From the NCBI RefSeq assembly GCF_023558375.1, contig NZ_CP083761.1, forward strand, positions 726,001 through 790,000: a stretch of 64,000 nt of DNA, given 5' to 3'. The notes under the pieces were generated by a model, which ran no database searches, had not been told where the DNA came from, and saw only the letters and a list, made by a program, of their open reading frames with translations. The translations under genes were made by a program, and so were the position numbers. Below, piece after piece: positions 27,094 to 35,749 of this stretch (positions within the stretch are counted from its first letter, which is position 1; the number at the start of each line of letters is the position of its first letter). Origin of the DNA: Chroococcidiopsis sp. CCMEE 29 (GTDB taxonomy: Bacteria > Cyanobacteriota > Cyanobacteriia > Cyanobacteriales > Chroococcidiopsidaceae).

Positions 27094-28359
27094 ATGCAGT
27101 ATTTATTATTCTTTCTTGCATTTTCTATACCTTTAATAGACGCTTCAAGATATTATTTGAAGCAAGGCTCGTTAACAGAAATACTGTTTTTAATTTTGGC
27201 AAGCATTGCTTTATTAGGTGTAATAAAAGGTTATAAGCTAACTATTACTACAGGAACCGTATTACTGCTCGGTTTTTTCTTTGTGTGTTGTATTTCTTGG
27301 TTGTTTTCAAAAACAGACATTAAAGATCCAAAAGATATTATTAGAGTGGCAGAGTATTTAGGTATTTATATAATTATTGGTACATTTACTGTTAAAAGTC
27401 CATGGAGAAAATCATTCTTGATAGGTTTTTTTGCTGGCAGTTTTGCCGCCATTTGTATAGCATTAATACATTGGTATGTTGGACCAAAATCTATTTTTGT
27501 ACTTTGGGGTCCAGAATGGGCTAGTTCCTATACAGCAGATAATTTTAGGGTTTATGGCTCTTTCGGTAATCCTTTAAACTTAACTGGTTATCTTAGTACT
27601 GTAGGAGCATTAAGTATAGCTATACTACCCAAACAAAAGCTTTTATACAAACGTATATTTTACTTAATGCTAATTTTTGGTGTTGTTATTACACTTATAA
27701 TTACCGGCTCGAAAAGTTCGCTAATATTATTTGGAATTTTACTTGTTAAAAATAAAAAGATTAAATTAATAATTATCAATTTAATTATAATTATTTTCGG
27801 GTTTTATCTTGTATCAAAGCTAGGTAACAATCATGTGCTGGAGCGTATATTTTCAATATTTAATAAAATTGGTGAAGGAAGTAATATTGACTTGCAACGC
27901 CACTATGTATGGCTTTCTTCCTTGGAAATGATTAAAGACAATCCTTTGATTGGAATTGGCTTAGGTAACTTTGCAGAAATTTACAATAAATCTTATTTTT
28001 TATATGGCGCTTCCACTGAAAAAATTACATTTACTGCAGAAAATATGTTATTGGAAATTGGTGCCGAAGTAGGGTTAATAGGACTTATACTTATAATTAT
28101 TTTGATCATAAGAGCAATATGTTTAGGATATAAAGATGATAATTATCATCATCACTATACTACTGAATCTATTTCTTTAAAAGATCTAGCAACTGCTGTT
28201 TTAGCATTCACTCTAGTAGGAATGATACAGAGCATGAGTGCAGCGTCATTAAATATTACTCTGTTTAGTTTAATGGGTTTACAAGACGGTATTATTAGAA
28301 GCAGATATAAAGCTAGAAAAACATCTGCTAACCATCTTTTTGATTTTAATGTTTATTAA
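27094..28359 (+). CDS. O-antigen polymerase/ligase-like membrane protein (Wzy/WaaL)
   Basis: A 421-residue membrane protein with about 11 helices and a larger periplasmic loop. The C-terminal family motif is visible in HYVWLSSLEMIKDNPLIGIG, then LGNFAEIYNK. This is the Wzy_C/O-antigen ligase pattern. Located 23 bases after wzx and 14 before a glycosyltransferase gene, it most likely polymerises the repeat units. Wzy and WaaL cannot be separated by sequence alone; the context favours polymerase. AT-rich like its neighbours. Confidence 0.82.
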   Translation: MQYLLFFLAFSIPLIDASRYYLKQGSLTEILFLILASIALLGVIKGYKLTITTGTVLLLGFFFVCCISWLFSKTDIKDPKDIIRVAEYLGIYIIIGTFTVKSPWRKSFLIGFFAGSFAAICIALIHWYVGPKSIFVLWGPEWASSYTADNFRVYGSFGNPLNLTGYLSTVGALSIAILPKQKLLYKRIFYLMLIFGVVITLIITGSKSSLILFGILLVKNKKIKLIIINLIIIIFGFYLVSKLGNNHVLERIFSIFNKIGEGSNIDLQRHYVWLSSLEMIKDNPLIGIGLGNFAEIYNKSYFLYGASTEKITFTAENMLLEIGAEVGLIGLILIIILIIRAICLGYKDDNYHHHYTTESISLKDLATAVLAFTLVGMIQSMSAASLNITLFSLMGLQDGIIRSRYKARKTSANHLFDFNVY

Positions 28360-28373
28360 CTGAAGCCAACAAA

Positions 28374-29327
28374 ATGTTTACTCAATGTTCTCTTGATATA
28401 ATTATCGTGAACTGGAATTCAGGCAAACAGCTTCGACAGGCTTTGCTATCAATTGTTTCTACAAACAAAGATGGTTTTGTCTTGAATAGGGTAGTAGTAG
28501 TTGACAACGCTTCCTGGGACAACTCCCTAGAGGAATTGGAAGGCATAGGCTTACCGCTAACAGTAATTAGAAATAGAGAAAATCGAGGTTTTGCAGCTGC
28601 TTGTAATCAAGGAGCTAAAGGAAGCAAAGCAGATTATTTGTTATTCCTTAATCCTGATACTCGTTTGTTTATGAATTCTTTAGTTAAACCTATTGAATTT
28701 ATGCAGCAGCCTGAAAACGCTAATTTTGGTATTTGTGGTATTCAATTAGTGGATGAGAACGGCAATGTTAATCGTCATTGCTGCTATTTTCCACTTCCCA
28801 AACATTTTTTTTCTAAAATCCTTGGACTTAATCTTTTATTTCCTCGTAGGTTTCCAACATATTTTATGGCTGGCTGGAATCATGCGGGCAACCGAGAAGT
28901 AGAGCATGTAATAGGTGCTTTTTATTTAGTGAGGTGTTCTGTATTTATATCTTTGGATGGCTTTGACGAACGCTTCTTTGTTTACTTAGAAGATCTTGAT
29001 TTTTCCTACCGCGCATATCAAGCTAACTGGTCTTCTTACTATTTAGCAGATGCTCAGGCATTCCATAAGGGCGGTGGTACTTCAGAACAAGTTAAAGCGA
29101 TAAGACTGTTTTATTCTTTATACAGTAGAATCTTGTACGTATATAAACATTTTCCTTGGTTGATAGCAACAAGCTTAATGTTGGCAACCTTATTAATAGA
29201 ACCTTTAGTGCGTGTGGGAGGTTCTATTAGTAGTAGGTCAACTCTGCAATTACAGGAAACCCTCGAAGGTTCTGCTAAGCTTTGGTGGGCTTTGACTCAA
29301 AGAACTTTGAAAAAGAAGGTGTATTAA
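28374..29327 (+). CDS. Family 2 glycosyltransferase (rhamnosyltransferase-like)
   Basis: A 317-residue GT-A enzyme: LDIIIVNWNSGKQLRQALLS at the N-terminus, VVVDNASWDNSLEEL, the variant DXD block LLFLNPDTRLF, and GAFYLVRCSVFISLDGFDER followed by YLEDLDFSYRAY. The NPDT and ED-type acceptor motif are typical of rhamnosyltransferase-like family 2 enzymes. A C-terminal amphipathic/hydrophobic stretch (about 255-280) may anchor it to the membrane. The probable role is adding one sugar of the repeat unit. The dTDP-rhamnose genes just upstream are decayed, so the actual donor is uncertain. Confidence 0.87.
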   Translation: MFTQCSLDIIIVNWNSGKQLRQALLSIVSTNKDGFVLNRVVVVDNASWDNSLEELEGIGLPLTVIRNRENRGFAAACNQGAKGSKADYLLFLNPDTRLFMNSLVKPIEFMQQPENANFGICGIQLVDENGNVNRHCCYFPLPKHFFSKILGLNLLFPRRFPTYFMAGWNHAGNREVEHVIGAFYLVRCSVFISLDGFDERFFVYLEDLDFSYRAYQANWSSYYLADAQAFHKGGGTSEQVKAIRLFYSLYSRILYVYKHFPWLIATSLMLATLLIEPLVRVGGSISSRSTLQLQETLEGSAKLWWALTQRTLKKKVY

Positions 29328-29519
29328 ATAATAAATTAATAAGAAGCGATGTTAGAAAATTACTAATCATGAAAATTGACAATAGAATAACATTTTTCCT
29401 GGTAATAAGTTTTTATTATCTTTGAATAAAGATATACTTAAACATGTGTATAAAAAAGCATTTTTTAGCTGCTGTATATCTTAACTACTCTATTGTTTAA
29501 CGATTAAAATCTCTAAAAA

Positions 29520-30511
29520 TTGTTAATTTATAAATTTCTATCTAACAGGAGAAAGCAATTGATACGTTCTGTCCAACATTATTTCAGGTGCCCCGATTGC
29601 CATAGTCTAAATATAGTTTTCTCTGAAAATCAAATTCATTGCGATCAATGTGCTGCTAACTTCCCTATTACAAACGGAAAGCCAGTATTAATTAGGCACG
29701 ATAATAAAGTGTTTCCTTTGGAAGGATATACTGATGCCAAGTTGGAGAAAAACAAACGAGCCTTTTGTAAAGGAAGTATTTTTAGTCCGTCCATCAATTT
29801 AAATTATCAGGATAATCTAAAGGCATTTGCTAGAGTTATTGCTAGTGACAAACCAGCTTATATCCTTGTAATTGGAAGTGGTCAACAAAAGGAATGGTTA
29901 GAAAAAATATTTGCAAATATTAAGCAATTCACTTTTATTTATTGCGATATAGACTCTAATGCAGAAGTAGATTTATTTTGTGACGCACATGAACTGCCTT
30001 TTGTTGAGCGAGTTTTTCACGGTGTCATAATCACAGCTGTATTGGAGCATGTATTGTATCCTGAACGAGTCGTGAATGAAATACATCGAGTGTTAGTAGA
30101 CGGAGGAGCAATTTACTCAGAAATCCCCTTCATGCAGCAGGTTCACGAAGGAGCCTATGACTTTACAAGATATACTCTTTCCGGTCACAGACTTTTAATG
30201 AATCAATTTCAGGAACTGTCTAACTGTCTAGTGGATTAGTAGGTGGTCCCGGTACAGCATTGGTTTGGGCAATAGAGAATTTTGCTTTATGTTTTGCTTG
30301 GAACAACGCCTCAAGGTTATTTATTAAGGCAAGCGTTAGGCTACAATTTTTCTGGCTAAAATACTTCGATTATCTCTTTAAACAAAATTTGCAGGCTATA
30401 GACAGTGCATCATGTACATATTTCTTGGGACAAAAGAATCCTAGTACTAAAACTTCCGACAAGAAAATTATTGAGAAGTATACAGGGGCTAAACATTTGT
30501 ACCATGTTTAA
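29520..30511 (+). pseudogene. SAM-dependent methyltransferase split by an 8-bp tandem duplication
   Basis: The frame from 29520 (TTG) gives 239 residues ending at 30239, and the C-terminal part continues in another frame to 30511. A zinc-ribbon-like start (CPDCHSLNIVF...CDQCAANFPI) precedes a class I methyltransferase: YILVIGSGQQ, YCDIDSNAEVDLFCDAHELP, GVIITAVLEHVLYPERVV, and EIPFMQQVHEGAYDFTRYTL. At 30214-30229 the octamer AACTGTCT occurs twice in tandem. Removing one copy restores QELSSGLVGGPGTALVWAIE and a 327-residue protein. The protein would modify a sugar or lipid intermediate. The start is uncertain. An AT-rich 190-base gap precedes it. Confidence 0.88.
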
Positions 30512-30528
30512 AATATTTAAGATAGATT

Positions 30529-31590
30529 ATGAAAGTTCTTTTTCTCAGTCGCTACGGCAATTTAGGCGCGAGCAGTCGCTATCGTTCTTACCAATATTTG
30601 CCTTACTTAAGCGAACAGGGATTTGATATTAGTGTTGCAAGCTTAATGGACAATGCTTACCTTCAACGCCTTTATTCTAGAAAACCAACTTTGCCACTAC
30701 CTATAATCCATTCCTATTGGCGGCGTGTATACCTGTTAATTCGGTCTCATCGGTACGATCTGATATATCTAGAAAAGGAAGCTTTTCCCTGGGTACCAGC
30801 TTGGCTTGAAGGATTGTTCTTTAAATCTGGTGTACCCTATGTAGTTGATTATGACGACGCTTTGTTTCACCGTTATGATCGACATACTTCCAGTTTAGTT
30901 AAGCAATTGTTGGGTCAGAAGATAGACCGAGTAATGCATAGGGCAAAACTCGTGATTGCAGGTAATAACTACCTAGCAGAACGAGCGAAGCGTGCAGGTG
31001 CAAAAAGAGTGGAAATACTACCTACAGTAGTTAACTTGGAGCTTTACCCACCTGCACCAATCTGTAAAAATCCAGTATTTACCATTGGTTGGATTGGCTC
31101 TCCAGTTACATCTCGTTACCTTACGGAAATCTATTTTGCACTGAGAGAAGTTTGTAAAGATAGGACAGCACGAGTGGTAGCAATAGGGGCGGGACCACTT
31201 GAATTAAAAGATTTACCGCTTGAGATTAAACCTTGGTCAGAAGCAACTGAAGTTAAGGAGATGCAACAGTTTGATGTGGGTATTATGCCTCTGCCAGATT
31301 CTCCTTGGGAACGAGGAAAATGTGGTTTTAAATTGATTCAATACATGGCCTGTGCGCGTCCAGTAATTGCTTCACCAGTAGGGGTTAATTGTAAGATTGT
31401 TGACCACCAGATAAATGGTTTTTGTGCCAGTAGTACAGAAGAATGGATACAAGCATTTCAGGTACTCAAGAATGATTGGGTACTCAGGCAGCGCATGGGA
31501 GAAGCAGGTAGAGTCAAAGTCGAGGCAAAATATTGTTTAAATGTGACTGCACCCCAACTATCTCAGTTACTTCGTGAAGCCAAAGAATAG
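30529..31590 (+). CDS. GT-B-fold glycosyltransferase
   Basis: A 353-residue glycosyltransferase of the family 4 type. It begins MKVLFLSRYGNLGASSRYRS, contains the donor-side segment TIGWIGSPVTSRYL, and ends with the nucleotide-sugar block VGIMPLPDSPWERGKCGFKLIQYMACARPVIASPVG, including the acidic pair spaced as in GT-B retaining enzymes. Predicted cytoplasmic and peripheral. It follows the broken methyltransferase gene by 17 bases and marks the return to moderate base composition, so it may be part of the older locus backbone. Specificity unknown. Confidence 0.85.
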   Translation: MKVLFLSRYGNLGASSRYRSYQYLPYLSEQGFDISVASLMDNAYLQRLYSRKPTLPLPIIHSYWRRVYLLIRSHRYDLIYLEKEAFPWVPAWLEGLFFKSGVPYVVDYDDALFHRYDRHTSSLVKQLLGQKIDRVMHRAKLVIAGNNYLAERAKRAGAKRVEILPTVVNLELYPPAPICKNPVFTIGWIGSPVTSRYLTEIYFALREVCKDRTARVVAIGAGPLELKDLPLEIKPWSEATEVKEMQQFDVGIMPLPDSPWERGKCGFKLIQYMACARPVIASPVGVNCKIVDHQINGFCASSTEEWIQAFQVLKNDWVLRQRMGEAGRVKVEAKYCLNVTAPQLSQLLREAKE

Positions 31591-31690
31591 GTTTAGTTTG
31601 TTTATGGGTTCCTATAGCTGAGCTTAGAGTTGAAGGTAGATGCATTTCGTCGAGCCACTGTTTACAACATAGCGTAACGGTATTACCAAA

Positions 31691-32866
31691 GTGGATAAAA
31701 CTAAAAAAATTTTACATATTTGTGCAGTTGAATTTACTGTAAAAAATCTTTTGCTACCTCAAATTTCTCACTTCTTATCTCTTGGTTTCTCAGTAGAGAC
31801 AGCCTGTTCTCCAGGTCAAGAAGTTGAACGATTACAGCAAAAGGGATATACGATTCATCCAATTCAAATTAACCGTCAAATTGCTCCACTTTCTAACCTA
31901 ATTAGCATCTATCAACTTTACAAGTTGATGCGTCAGCGGAAATATGATGCAGTTCACGTGCATACTCCGATCGCCTCAGTCCTGGGGAGAATCGCTGCTA
32001 AACTAGCCGGAGTTAAGCGAATTATTTATACTGCTCACGGTTTCCCTTTCCATGACCAATCGTCCCAGAGGGAATACCAGTTTTACTTCACAATAGAGAA
32101 ACTTTGTGCTTTTGGTACTGATTTGATTCTGACTCAGAGCTACGAAGATATCATCACAGCACAAAAATCCGGTCTGTGTTCACCAGACAAGGTTTGCTAT
32201 CTTGGCAATGGCATTGACATAGATCGCTTCAACCGTAGCCGCCTCGATCCGATACAGCAAACTCAGCTACGTCAATCTTTGAAGATTCCAGACAGTGCCA
32301 ACTTAATTATGGGTACGATTGGTCGCCTGAACCGTAGAAAAGGTAGTGGGTATCTTGTTCAAGCGGCAGCTCAGCTACTGCCTCACTTTCCCAATCTACA
32401 CATCCTTGTTATAGGCGGTCAACTTAGTACTGATGCTGATCCCTTTCAAGCTGAACTGGTCGAGCAAATCCAACAGCTTGGTTTAGAGGGTCACGTTACT
32501 CTAACAGGCTACCGACAGGATACACCTGAACTTTTGGGGCTGCTGGATATTTTTACTTTACCCACCTTTGCTCATGAAGGGCTTCCTCGCTCCATTGTAG
32601 AGGCAATGTCAATGGAGTTACCTGTTGTCGCTACAAACATTCGTGGTTGTCGGGAGGCAGTCATTGAAGGCAAAACAGGTTTCATTGTTCCACCACAAGA
32701 CAGTGAAAAGCTAGCAGATGCTCTGGGAAGACTACTGGCAGATTCTGCTATGCGTAAAACCTTTGGTCAAGCGGGTCGTCAAAGAGTTGAAGCTGAGTAT
32801 GATGAGCGGATCGTCTTTAAGCGTCTGCAAACTGCATATGAAAATTTAGGTATAAGCACGACATGA
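31691..32866 (+). CDS. Family 4 glycosyltransferase (EpsD/WcaJ-neighbour type)
   Basis: A 391-residue GT-B enzyme from a GTG start. The N-terminal acceptor domain includes PLSNLISIYQLYKLMRQRKYDAVHVHTPIASVLGR and a GFPFH motif (IIYTAHGFPFHDQ) typical of EpsD-like family 4 enzymes. The C-terminal donor domain has GTIGRLNRRKGSGYLVQA and the E-X7-E motif in HEGLPRSIVEAMSMELPVVATN. It overlaps the epimerase gene by 4 bases. It probably adds the second sugar to the lipid-linked intermediate, as such enzymes do in related loci. Confidence 0.9.
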   Translation: MDKTKKILHICAVEFTVKNLLLPQISHFLSLGFSVETACSPGQEVERLQQKGYTIHPIQINRQIAPLSNLISIYQLYKLMRQRKYDAVHVHTPIASVLGRIAAKLAGVKRIIYTAHGFPFHDQSSQREYQFYFTIEKLCAFGTDLILTQSYEDIITAQKSGLCSPDKVCYLGNGIDIDRFNRSRLDPIQQTQLRQSLKIPDSANLIMGTIGRLNRRKGSGYLVQAAAQLLPHFPNLHILVIGGQLSTDADPFQAELVEQIQQLGLEGHVTLTGYRQDTPELLGLLDIFTLPTFAHEGLPRSIVEAMSMELPVVATNIRGCREAVIEGKTGFIVPPQDSEKLADALGRLLADSAMRKTFGQAGRQRVEAEYDERIVFKRLQTAYENLGISTT

Positions 32867-33753
32867 AAACACTTCTTACTGGTGCCAGTGGATTAACTGG
32901 TACTTTGCTCCTTAGTAGACTCGCTGTGGTTAGTCCTGGTAGTGAAATTTCTTGCTTAGTTCGACCCACTAGCGATCGCAGTTTTATCGAAAAACTCAAT
33001 CTAGCTATTAATTACTTTATAGGAGATAGTTCTACAGCCGAATCATGGGATCGGATATTGAGCCAGTACGTCCCTGATACTATTGTTCACATTGCCTCAA
33101 TCCGACATATTCCAGTTATTCTCGACAGTCTAGAAAAAGCCAGACAGACACCTCGGTTAATTGTAGTTGGCACTACTGGTGTTTATTCTAAGTACAACCA
33201 CTACTCAGGAATTTACAAAGACGTTGAAAGCCGATTAGTACAATATCCAGGTTCTTACTGCTTATTGCGTCCTACAATGATCTACGGATCGAACCGTGAC
33301 AAGAACCTACACAAGCTGATCGAATTTTGCCATAGATACGGCTTCTTTCCCGTTTTTGGAGTCGGTAACTGTTTATTACAGCCGATCCATGCTGACGATG
33401 TAGCCCAAGCCATCCTCGCTGCTCTGCAAAATCCAGAAGTCCAAGGGTCTTACGATCTCTCTGGCGGTAGTGTAGTAACTTTTAGGGAGCTGCTAGCTTT
33501 AGTCGAAAAACTAATAGGCAAACCTGCTCGTCCGATTTCCCTACCCTTAAACCTGGGAGTCTGGTTGGCAACAATCCTCGAAAATTCGCTAGGAAAGCGA
33601 TCACCAGTGCGACAAGAACAAATCCTTCGCCTTCAAGAAGATAAAGCCTATGCTCACGACGCAGCGCAAAGAGATCTAGGCTTTTTCCCACGAACTTTGG
33701 AAGTAGGACTACAGCAGGAAGTAGAGTTACTACGTAGCCAAGGGGTAATTTGA
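32863..33753 (+). CDS. NAD-dependent epimerase/dehydratase (SDR family)
   Basis: A 296-residue extended short-chain dehydrogenase. The nucleotide-binding GASGLTGTLLLSRL lies at the N-terminus and IVHIASIRHIPVIL follows. The tyrosine motif region TTGVYSKYNHYSGIYKDVE lies around residue 105-120. PIHADDVAQAILAAL and SYDLSGGSVVTFRELL are usual for sugar epimerases. It is sandwiched with 4-base overlaps between the family 4 glycosyltransferase and the WecA-like gene, so it belongs to the same operon. It probably reduces or epimerises the sugar used by one of them. Confidence 0.85.
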   Translation: MKTLLTGASGLTGTLLLSRLAVVSPGSEISCLVRPTSDRSFIEKLNLAINYFIGDSSTAESWDRILSQYVPDTIVHIASIRHIPVILDSLEKARQTPRLIVVGTTGVYSKYNHYSGIYKDVESRLVQYPGSYCLLRPTMIYGSNRDKNLHKLIEFCHRYGFFPVFGVGNCLLQPIHADDVAQAILAALQNPEVQGSYDLSGGSVVTFRELLALVEKLIGKPARPISLPLNLGVWLATILENSLGKRSPVRQEQILRLQEDKAYAHDAAQRDLGFFPRTLEVGLQQEVELLRSQGVI

Positions 33754-33761
33754 GGTCAGCC

Positions 33762-34808
33762 ATGTATCTCCTTGCAGTAGTTACCAGTTTTCTGATTAGC
33801 CTACTTACCGTCGCCCTAATCAGACAGCGCTTCAGCCAACACTTACTCGATATTCCCAACGAGCGCAGTTCCCACACCCAACCTACACCACGCGGCGGCG
33901 GATTAGGATTTATCCTCGCCTTTGCAGCTACCAGTGGGATTGTCTCAGTCTTTAAAGACCACTTCAGCCAATTTCACAACCAAACAACTAACCTAGATCC
34001 AGCAACTATTTGGCTAATTCTCGCACCCTTGGCTCTAGTTGGCACGATTGACGATCGCCAAAGTGTTCCAGCCAGCCTTCGCTACCTAGTGCAACTAACC
34101 ACCGCTGGACTAGCTGTTACCTTTTTCGCTCCCTTCCCCCAACCTTGGCTGACAAGTTTAGGCACTGCTGGCACTATCTTAGCGATCGCCTTCACCGCGA
34201 TCGGCATAACCGCCCTGATCAACTTCTATAACTTCCTTGACGGTCTCGACGGTCTCGTCGCTGGTGTTACCGCAGTCCAGCTAGGCTTCCTAGCACTCTA
34301 CCTTAACCAACCACTCTTCTGGCTACTTGTAGCAGCGCTACTCGGCTTTTTGTGGTGGAACTGGTCACCCGCCAAAATCTTCATGGGAGATGCTGGCAGC
34401 ACTGTTTTAGGGGCTACTGTAGCGATCGCTCTACTCAATACCAACAACGATACTGTCCATGCTTGGTCTGCCCTTGCTATCACCCTCCCCCTCGTCAGCG
34501 ATGCCATTTATACCTTAGTTCGTCGCCTCATCCGTGGTGAAAATATTTTTCAAGCCCACCGCAGCCATCTTTATCAACGCCTACAGCAATCTGGCTGGTC
34601 TCATGCTCAAGTTGCAAGTACCTACATCGGCTTAACACTTGCGATCGCCATCAGCATTAGCTTCTCTGGACTACAGGGAGCGATTATCAGTTTAGTTGGC
34701 GTTATCGTTACCCTAATTGTGGGCGAACTCTATTTGCGATCGCACGCCCTAAAACAGGAATCTCAACCTGTTGAGGGAAGCACCGAAGCGCCCTATTCGA
34801 CTCAGTAG
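33762..34808 (+). CDS. Undecaprenyl-phosphate sugar-1-phosphate transferase (WecA/MraY family)
   Basis: A 348-residue membrane enzyme with about ten helices. It transfers a sugar-1-phosphate from UDP-sugar to undecaprenyl phosphate, the first step of repeat-unit assembly. Family motifs are LDIPNERSSHTQPTPRGGGLG, IGTIDDR-type (LVGTIDDRQSVP), NFYNFLDGLDGLVAGV with the catalytic aspartates, MGDAGSTVLG and HRSHLYQRL. ATG 33762 is used rather than TTG 33750. A short copy of its 3' end lies at 37357. It closes the operon begun by the glycosyltransferases. Confidence 0.9.
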   Translation: MYLLAVVTSFLISLLTVALIRQRFSQHLLDIPNERSSHTQPTPRGGGLGFILAFAATSGIVSVFKDHFSQFHNQTTNLDPATIWLILAPLALVGTIDDRQSVPASLRYLVQLTTAGLAVTFFAPFPQPWLTSLGTAGTILAIAFTAIGITALINFYNFLDGLDGLVAGVTAVQLGFLALYLNQPLFWLLVAALLGFLWWNWSPAKIFMGDAGSTVLGATVAIALLNTNNDTVHAWSALAITLPLVSDAIYTLVRRLIRGENIFQAHRSHLYQRLQQSGWSHAQVASTYIGLTLAIAISISFSGLQGAIISLVGVIVTLIVGELYLRSHALKQESQPVEGSTEAPYSTQ

Positions 34809-34933
34809 ATCGCCCAAAGTTCTAGTTACCCAGCTGCCTTTGGTGCAGATCGAGAAAAAGTCCGCATTGAACTGGCAAAACAGCAAATCGAAGCCCGTCC
34901 CGTTGAGCGAGTTATTCAAGCAATAACCGAAAT
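34809..34933 (+). other. Possible coding remnant after the WecA-like gene
   Basis: The frame following the stop reads SYPAAFGADREKVRIELAKQ, then QIEARPVERVIQAITEIHH, which looks protein-like but which I cannot assign. It could be the 3' end of a lost gene. It lies between convergent stops. Confidence 0.35.
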
Positions 34934-35584
34934 TCACCATTGTAATAGATGAGCCGAGCTAGCTTGGCAAGCACGACAACCGCTCAAGCGGGGATTGAAG
35001 CTGGCTCCAGTATGACCAGTCACTGTCCACAGCACAAAGCGAATGCAGTCCCGGACAATCCGGATTAAGGACTCCGGTTGATGCCCCTTTGACGGCACAG
35101 AAACAGGTGTCACAGCAATCCCTCTGCTGCCAAAAAACAGCGTGGCAAGCGTCCGTGCTCTAGCCATATGATAATCCGACGTAATCATGTAAAGATGCCG
35201 GATATTCCGATGGGCGAAATCTCTCACAAGAGTAGTAAAGTGAGTCACCGTATCCGTTGCTCGTAAATCATAGTTTACCCACTGGTCTGGAACTCCTGCT
35301 TGCCTGAAAATACTCCTATTCAAGACAGAATTGCTGCAACAACCAGAAAGCCAAATCTCTAAGGTAGGATGCAACTGCCAGAACTGAGCCGCAAACATGA
35401 TTCGGTCTGGCGCACCATCTAACACTAAAATTGCTTGAGGAACTGGAGTTTGGTATAAGGTAATTGCTAAGCGTAAGGGAATTATGCTGCTAAGAACGAT
35501 CAAAACTGTTAAGAGCCAAGTCCACCAAGCTTTCCTGAATCTTAAACTAGATCGCCAATGAACCTTTCGCTTACCAATCTTCAT
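34934..35584 (-). CDS. YdcF/ElyC-family (DUF218) membrane protein
   Basis: A 216-residue protein with an N-terminal membrane segment (WWTWLLTVLIVLSSIIPLRLAI) and a DUF218 domain. The block PQAILVLDGAPDRIMFAAQF corresponds to the usual AIVVLGGG start, with TDTVTHFTTLVRDFA and YMITSDYHMARARTLATLFF further on. The SDYHMxRA motif is characteristic. Members affect envelope polysaccharide or lipid-carrier handling; biochemical function is not settled. Convergent with the WecA-like gene, within the polysaccharide locus. Confidence 0.82.
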   Translation of the reverse strand: MKIGKRKVHWRSSLRFRKAWWTWLLTVLIVLSSIIPLRLAITLYQTPVPQAILVLDGAPDRIMFAAQFWQLHPTLEIWLSGCCSNSVLNRSIFRQAGVPDQWVNYDLRATDTVTHFTTLVRDFAHRNIRHLYMITSDYHMARARTLATLFFGSRGIAVTPVSVPSKGHQPESLIRIVRDCIRFVLWTVTGHTGASFNPRLSGCRACQASSAHLLQW

Positions 35585-35675
35585 TAGAAGTTTATTTGTG
35601 TCACATCTTGCACCAACTGCCGATAGGCACTCATCCTGCGAGCTACCGTTTTTCGACTTAAGAACTACAAATTCG

Positions 35676-35720
35676 CAAATCTGATCCCCCCGCCTGCGGC
35701 ACTTGGGGGGATCAGATTTG
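35676..35720. repeat. Perfect palindrome with 16-base arms
   Basis: Arms CAAATCTGATCCCCCC (35676-35691) and GGGGGGATCAGATTTG (35705-35720) surround a 13-base loop. No T-run follows. It lies between the YdcF-like and epimerase genes, both on the minus strand, so it may act as a terminator or be a dispersed repeat. Confidence 0.85.
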
Positions 35721-35749
35721 TAGCCAAATCACCGAAACTTGGTAGCATC

